A DNA stretch of 64,000 nucleotides from Flammeovirga aprica JL-4 (lineage in GTDB: Bacteria; Bacteroidota; Bacteroidia; Cytophagales; Flammeovirgaceae), in contig NZ_JABANE010000019.1 in the NCBI RefSeq assembly GCF_012844305.1, forward strand, positions 35,430-99,429. Reading direction: 5' to 3'. The notes under the pieces were generated by a model that did not search any database, had not been told where the DNA came from, and was given only the letters and a program-made list of their open reading frames with translations. A program made the translations under genes and the position numbers. Shown piece after piece: positions 63,930 through 64,000 of the stretch. How positions within the stretch are numbered: position 1 is the stretch's first letter; every line of letters starts with the position of its first letter.

Positions 63930-64000
63930 ATCAAGTAGGGTAAATATGGAATAAGTCTACGTCTATCCCATATTTATCCCTCTCACAGAACCGTGCGTAC
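63930..64000 (-). mobile_element. 3' end of a group II intron, rest outside the window
   Basis: Read on the minus strand: GTACGCACGGTTC (64000-63988), the 3' strand of domain V; linker TGTGAGAGGG; then a domain VI stem TAAATATGG pairing with CCATATTTA (63968-63976 with 63941-63949). The 3' boundary is ...CCCTACTTGAT near 63930. Domain V's 5' strand and any reverse transcriptase gene lie beyond the edge. Confidence 0.7.

Overview
The window is AT-rich chromosomal DNA of a marine, polysaccharide-degrading member of the Bacteroidota. The best fit is a Flammeovirga-like member of the Cytophagales, inferred from gene content rather than from a marker gene. Supporting signs are a SusC/SusD pair, many lipoproteins with Bacteroidota-type lipoboxes, a type IX secretion C-terminal domain on a metalloprotease, a fused CcoN-CcoO cbb3 oxidase, and promoters of the Bacteroidota type (TTG ... 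TAnnTTTG).

Layout. 1-8.3 kb: the end of an unknown gene, peptidase T, FabG, an outer-membrane barrel protein, and a TonB-dependent receptor followed by a beta-helix lipoprotein. 8.5-13.7 kb: a lipoprotein peptidyl-prolyl isomerase, a REP-associated tyrosine transposase (RAYT) with an array of six REP palindromes behind it, then tsaB-priA. 13.7-27.8 kb: an all-minus-strand locus for a beta-1,3-glucan such as laminarin, with a membrane-anchored beta-propeller/LuxR-type regulator, GH3 beta-glucosidase, SusD, SusC, a 7TMR-DISM receptor, GH16 endo-glucanase and a surface lipoprotein with an Ig-like fold. 28.5-33 kb: a secreted M4 metalloprotease and a lipoprotein gene with a frameshift in its signal peptide. 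33.1-40.3 kb: a complete cbb3 cytochrome oxidase operon (ccoS, ccoNO, ccoQ, a small membrane protein, ccoP, ccoG, ccoH, a TauE/SafE protein, a CWC protein), preceded by an FNR/CRP-like palindrome. 40.5-64 kb: mostly housekeeping genes (tRNA-Trp, truA, pdhB, ybaB, clpX, clpP, holB, trmD, ilvE, tpx) with a split metallophosphoesterase, an OmpA/TPR lipoprotein, a CorC-type protein, an HD hydrolase, a TetR regulator and an exported HAD hydrolase. The right edge cuts into the 3' end of a group II intron on the minus strand.

Non-coding structure is the most notable part. A family of small non-autonomous elements shares the terminal inverted repeat AGTACTAGGACA and is flanked by TA dinucleotides. 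Two 159-bp copies about 94% identical (23905-24063, 28296-28454) bracket the receptor-GH16-surface lipoprotein block. A 124-bp relative (24143-24266) supplies the stop codon of the receptor gene. A 199-bp relative (36258-36456), filled with small palindromes, sits inside the cbb3 operon. The RAYT and its REP array form a compact REPtron whose REPs keep the GTAG head known from enterobacterial REPs. Two tandem paralogous 44-residue lipoprotein genes (55781-55915, 56184-56318) lie between holB and trmD. Peptidase T carries Tyr in place of the zinc-ligand His78.
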